A stretch of 6,144 bases of DNA from assembly GCA_904394705.1 (NCBI GenBank), contig CAJFNJ010000042.1:1-6144 (forward strand), written 5' to 3'. Below are positions 5,040-6,144 of the stretch, piece by piece; the stretch's first letter is position 1; each line of letters opens with the position of its first letter. Source of the stretch: Avimicrobium caecorum (GTDB taxonomy: Bacteria > Bacillota > Clostridia > Oscillospirales > Ruminococcaceae). The notes under the pieces are model-generated. The model did no database searches. It had not been told where the DNA came from and saw only the letters and a program-made list of their open reading frames with translations. Both the position numbers and the translations under genes were made by a program.

Positions 5040-5915
5040 ATGCGTCCTTTGATCCCCCGTGTGGCTGCGATTCACGATCTGTCCGGATTCGGTCGGTCCT
5101 CCCTCTGCAATGTGCTGCCCATTCTCTCCACCATGGGCATTCAGGCCTGTCCGGTGCCCACAGCGGTGCTTTCCACCCACTCCGGCGGCTTTGACGGCTA
5201 CACCTTCCGGGACCTCACCGAGGATATTCCCGGGTTTATCCGCCACTGGAAGGAGCTGGGCCTGGAATTTGACGGCATCTACTCCGGTTTTCTGGGGTCG
5301 CCCCGGCAGGTGGAACTGGTGCGGGAGCTGATCCACACCTTCCGCACCCCCAAGACCTGGGTGGTGATTGACCCGGTCATGGGTGACGGCGGTTCGCTGT
5401 ACAGTTCCATTTCTAAAGATATGATCGGGGAGATGCGCCGGCTCATCGGCGAGGCGGATCTCATTGTCCCCAACCAGACTGAGGCGGCCTTCCTGCTGGG
5501 CGAGGACCCGGCGTCCCATGCGGATACCCCTGAGGACCTCAAACGGCGGCTCCGGGCGCTGGCAGACCTGGGCCCCAAGACGGTGCTGCTCACCAGCGCC
5601 GAGGACCGCACCCGTCCCGGGGAGATCGGTGTGGCTGCCTATGAGAAACAGAGCGGACGGTACTGGCGGGTATTCTCGCCCAAGCTCCAGGGGAACTATC
5701 CCGGTACCGGCGACATCTTCGCCAGCGTGATGCTGGGAAGCCTGCTCCAGGGCAACAGCCTGCCCATTGCCATTGACCGGGCGGTACAGTTTATCTCCCA
5801 GTGCATCAAGGCCAGCGACAGCTACGAGTACCCACGCCGGGAGGGTGTACTGCTGGAACGGGAACTGCCGCTGCTGCATACCACAGCGCTGATCGGCAGC
5901 TATGAAGAGTTCTGA
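5040..5915 (+). CDS. pdxY: Pyridoxal/pyridoxamine kinase (PdxY/PdxK type)
   Basis: A 291-residue cytosolic kinase of the ribokinase-like fold that phosphorylates pyridoxal, pyridoxamine or pyridoxine with ATP in the PLP salvage pathway. Visible features are the N-terminal substrate segment HDLSGFGR (12-19), TAVLSTHSG (41-49), SGFLGS in the core, DPVMGDG (111-117), NQTE (145-148), and the GTGD anion-hole motif (222-225) with catalytic base D225. Length is normal for the family and no key residue is missing. The symbol is assigned by family; PdxY and PdxK cannot be separated with certainty here. The start is supported by AGGAGG (5026-5031), 8 nt upstream, lying in the 15-bp gap after the radical SAM gene, so the two are almost certainly co-transcribed from the promoter near 4011-4040. 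Codon use is rich in G/C third positions and CGG arginine, like the preceding gene. Confidence 0.92.
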   Translation: MRPLIPRVAAIHDLSGFGRSSLCNVLPILSTMGIQACPVPTAVLSTHSGGFDGYTFRDLTEDIPGFIRHWKELGLEFDGIYSGFLGSPRQVELVRELIHTFRTPKTWVVIDPVMGDGGSLYSSISKDMIGEMRRLIGEADLIVPNQTEAAFLLGEDPASHADTPEDLKRRLRALADLGPKTVLLTSAEDRTRPGEIGVAAYEKQSGRYWRVFSPKLQGNYPGTGDIFASVMLGSLLQGNSLPIAIDRAVQFISQCIKASDSYEYPRREGVLLERELPLLHTTALIGSYEEF

Positions 5916-5922
5916 ATCGAAG

Positions 5923-5951
5923 AAGCGGAGGTCGTCAGACCTCCGCTTTTT
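5923..5951 (+). terminator. Intrinsic terminator of the radical SAM-kinase operon
   Basis: An 11-bp perfect stem (AAGCGGAGGTC at 5923-5933 with GACCTCCGCTT at 5938-5948) with a GTCA loop is followed by a T-run ending at 5951. It begins 7 bp after the stop codon of the kinase gene. Confidence 0.93.
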
Positions 5952-6023
5952 GGTTCCGGCCCTATATATAATAGGAAGGAGGAAGGGGTTGGAAATAAAA
6001 ATGAAAAAGTTTGGTGAAAAGGG

Positions 6024-6052
6024 TTGACAAATTGCAGGAAAAGATGTAAACT
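6024..6052 (+). promoter_or_regulatory. Strong sigma-A promoter P1, probably for a stable RNA operon
   Basis: Consensus TTGACA (6024-6029) is followed after 17 bp by TAAACT (6047-6052). Upstream, about 5989-6022, is A-rich with short A-tracts that could act as an UP element. Predicted start is near 6059, immediately before a small hairpin. No protein gene follows within the window. Confidence 0.8.
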
Positions 6053-6059
6053 AAAGAAA

Positions 6060-6093
6060 CCGTCGGGAACGACGGAAACGCTCTGAAAAAGAG
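6060..6093 (+). promoter_or_regulatory. Hairpin and boxA-like stretch in the P1 leader
   Basis: CCGTCG (6060-6065) pairs perfectly with CGACGG (6070-6075) around a GGAA (GNRA-type) tetraloop. It is followed by CGCTCTGAAAAAG (6079-6091), which resembles the rRNA boxA antitermination element but lacks the usual extra T residues. A hairpin followed by boxA is the boxB-boxA order known from ribosomal RNA leaders. CTCT/AGAG (6081-6093) could also form a weak stem. The boxA assignment is an inference from order and partial match. Confidence 0.4.
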
Positions 6094-6113
6094 ATTGAAA
6101 AAACTTGAAAAAA
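6086..6113 (+). promoter_or_regulatory. Phased A-tracts upstream of P2 (UP element-like)
   Basis: Three A-tracts, each preceded by G (6086-6090, 6098-6103 and 6108-6113), have centres about 10-12 bp apart, in phase with the DNA helix and ending 5 bp before the -35 box of P2. This is the form expected of an UP element or intrinsic bend that boosts stable-RNA promoters. Confidence 0.6.
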
Positions 6114-6117
6114 GTGC

Positions 6118-6144
6118 TTGACAATCGAAACTGAGCGTGATATA
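6118..6144 (+). promoter_or_regulatory. Strong promoter P2, cut by the window edge
   Basis: TTGACA (6118-6123) is followed after 17 bp by TATA (6141-6144), the first four bases of a -10 box that continues outside the window. TG at 6138-6139, one base before it, forms an extended -10. It is in tandem with P1, the -35 boxes being 94 bp apart. This pattern matches promoters directly upstream of 16S rRNA genes in Clostridia. Confidence 0.8.

Noticed and set aside
3948..5879. 643-codon minus-strand open frame
   Set aside because: It spans two well-supported sense genes and the gap between them, and its protein has no membrane, domain or motif signature. It is a shadow of G+C-rich third positions.
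6001..6027. Eight-codon ORF (MKKFGEKG) after a purine-rich stretch
   Set aside because: GGAGG at 5978-5982 is 18 nt from the ATG, the stop codon lies within the -35 box of P1, and the A/G-rich composition explains the frame. More likely an UP-element region.
5900..6124. 74-codon minus-strand open frame over the promoter region
   Set aside because: Its Phe/Ser-rich translation is the reverse of A-rich promoter DNA, and it overlaps two strong promoters and a terminator.

Overview
The window looks like chromosome from an anaerobic low-G+C-phylum (Firmicutes/Bacillota) gut bacterium of the class Clostridia, most plausibly an Oscillospiraceae/Ruminococcaceae member such as the Faecalibacterium-Gemmiger-Subdoligranulum group. 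This is inferred from the moderately high G+C of ordinary genes, GGAGG-type ribosome binding sites, sigma-A type promoters, a YczE-type membrane protein, a COG0731 radical SAM enzyme, and TTCACT-type heptamer repeats in spacer DNA. No phylogenetic marker gene is present, so the assignment is tentative.

Layout. Positions 1-410 are non-coding and repetitive: a block of about 100 bp occurs twice, 204 bp apart (1-100 and 205-304). Each copy carries four tandem heptamers of the form TTCAYTN, and the first copy is followed by five heptamers in the opposite orientation (126-160). A minus-strand unit follows, with promoter at 1268-1240, a YczE-family membrane protein (1171-491) and a terminator (448-412). 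Diverging from it is a plus-strand unit with promoter 1339-1367, a rhomboid-like membrane protein (1428-2078) and a terminator. The rhomboid-like protein contains no histidine and no GxSG motif, so it should be catalytically dead.

An AT-rich spacer (2128-2433) holds a tiny ORF with a good Shine-Dalgarno sequence and one or two promoters. It precedes a MalY/PatB-type PLP-dependent C-S lyase/aminotransferase (2434-3624), whose codon use differs strikingly from its neighbours and suggests high expression. A perfect-stem terminator closes that unit. About 400 bp with no convincing gene follows. Next is a two-gene operon: a COG0731-type radical SAM protein (4092-5024) and a pyridoxal/pyridoxamine kinase of the PdxY/PdxK type (5040-5915), ended by an intrinsic terminator. 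The kinase makes the cofactor that the MalY-type enzyme needs, so the right half of the window has a PLP theme, although the two are separate transcription units.

The last 190 bp contain no gene but hold two strong tandem promoters. Between them lie a small hairpin, a boxA-like stretch and helically phased A-tracts. This is the architecture of a stable-RNA promoter region, and I infer that an rRNA operon (or another stable RNA) begins just past the window edge.

No CRISPR array, transposase, tRNA or phage gene was seen. Nothing here is a clear new multi-gene system. The most interesting items are the heptamer inverted-repeat element, the histidine-free rhomboid-like protein, and the stable-RNA promoter architecture.
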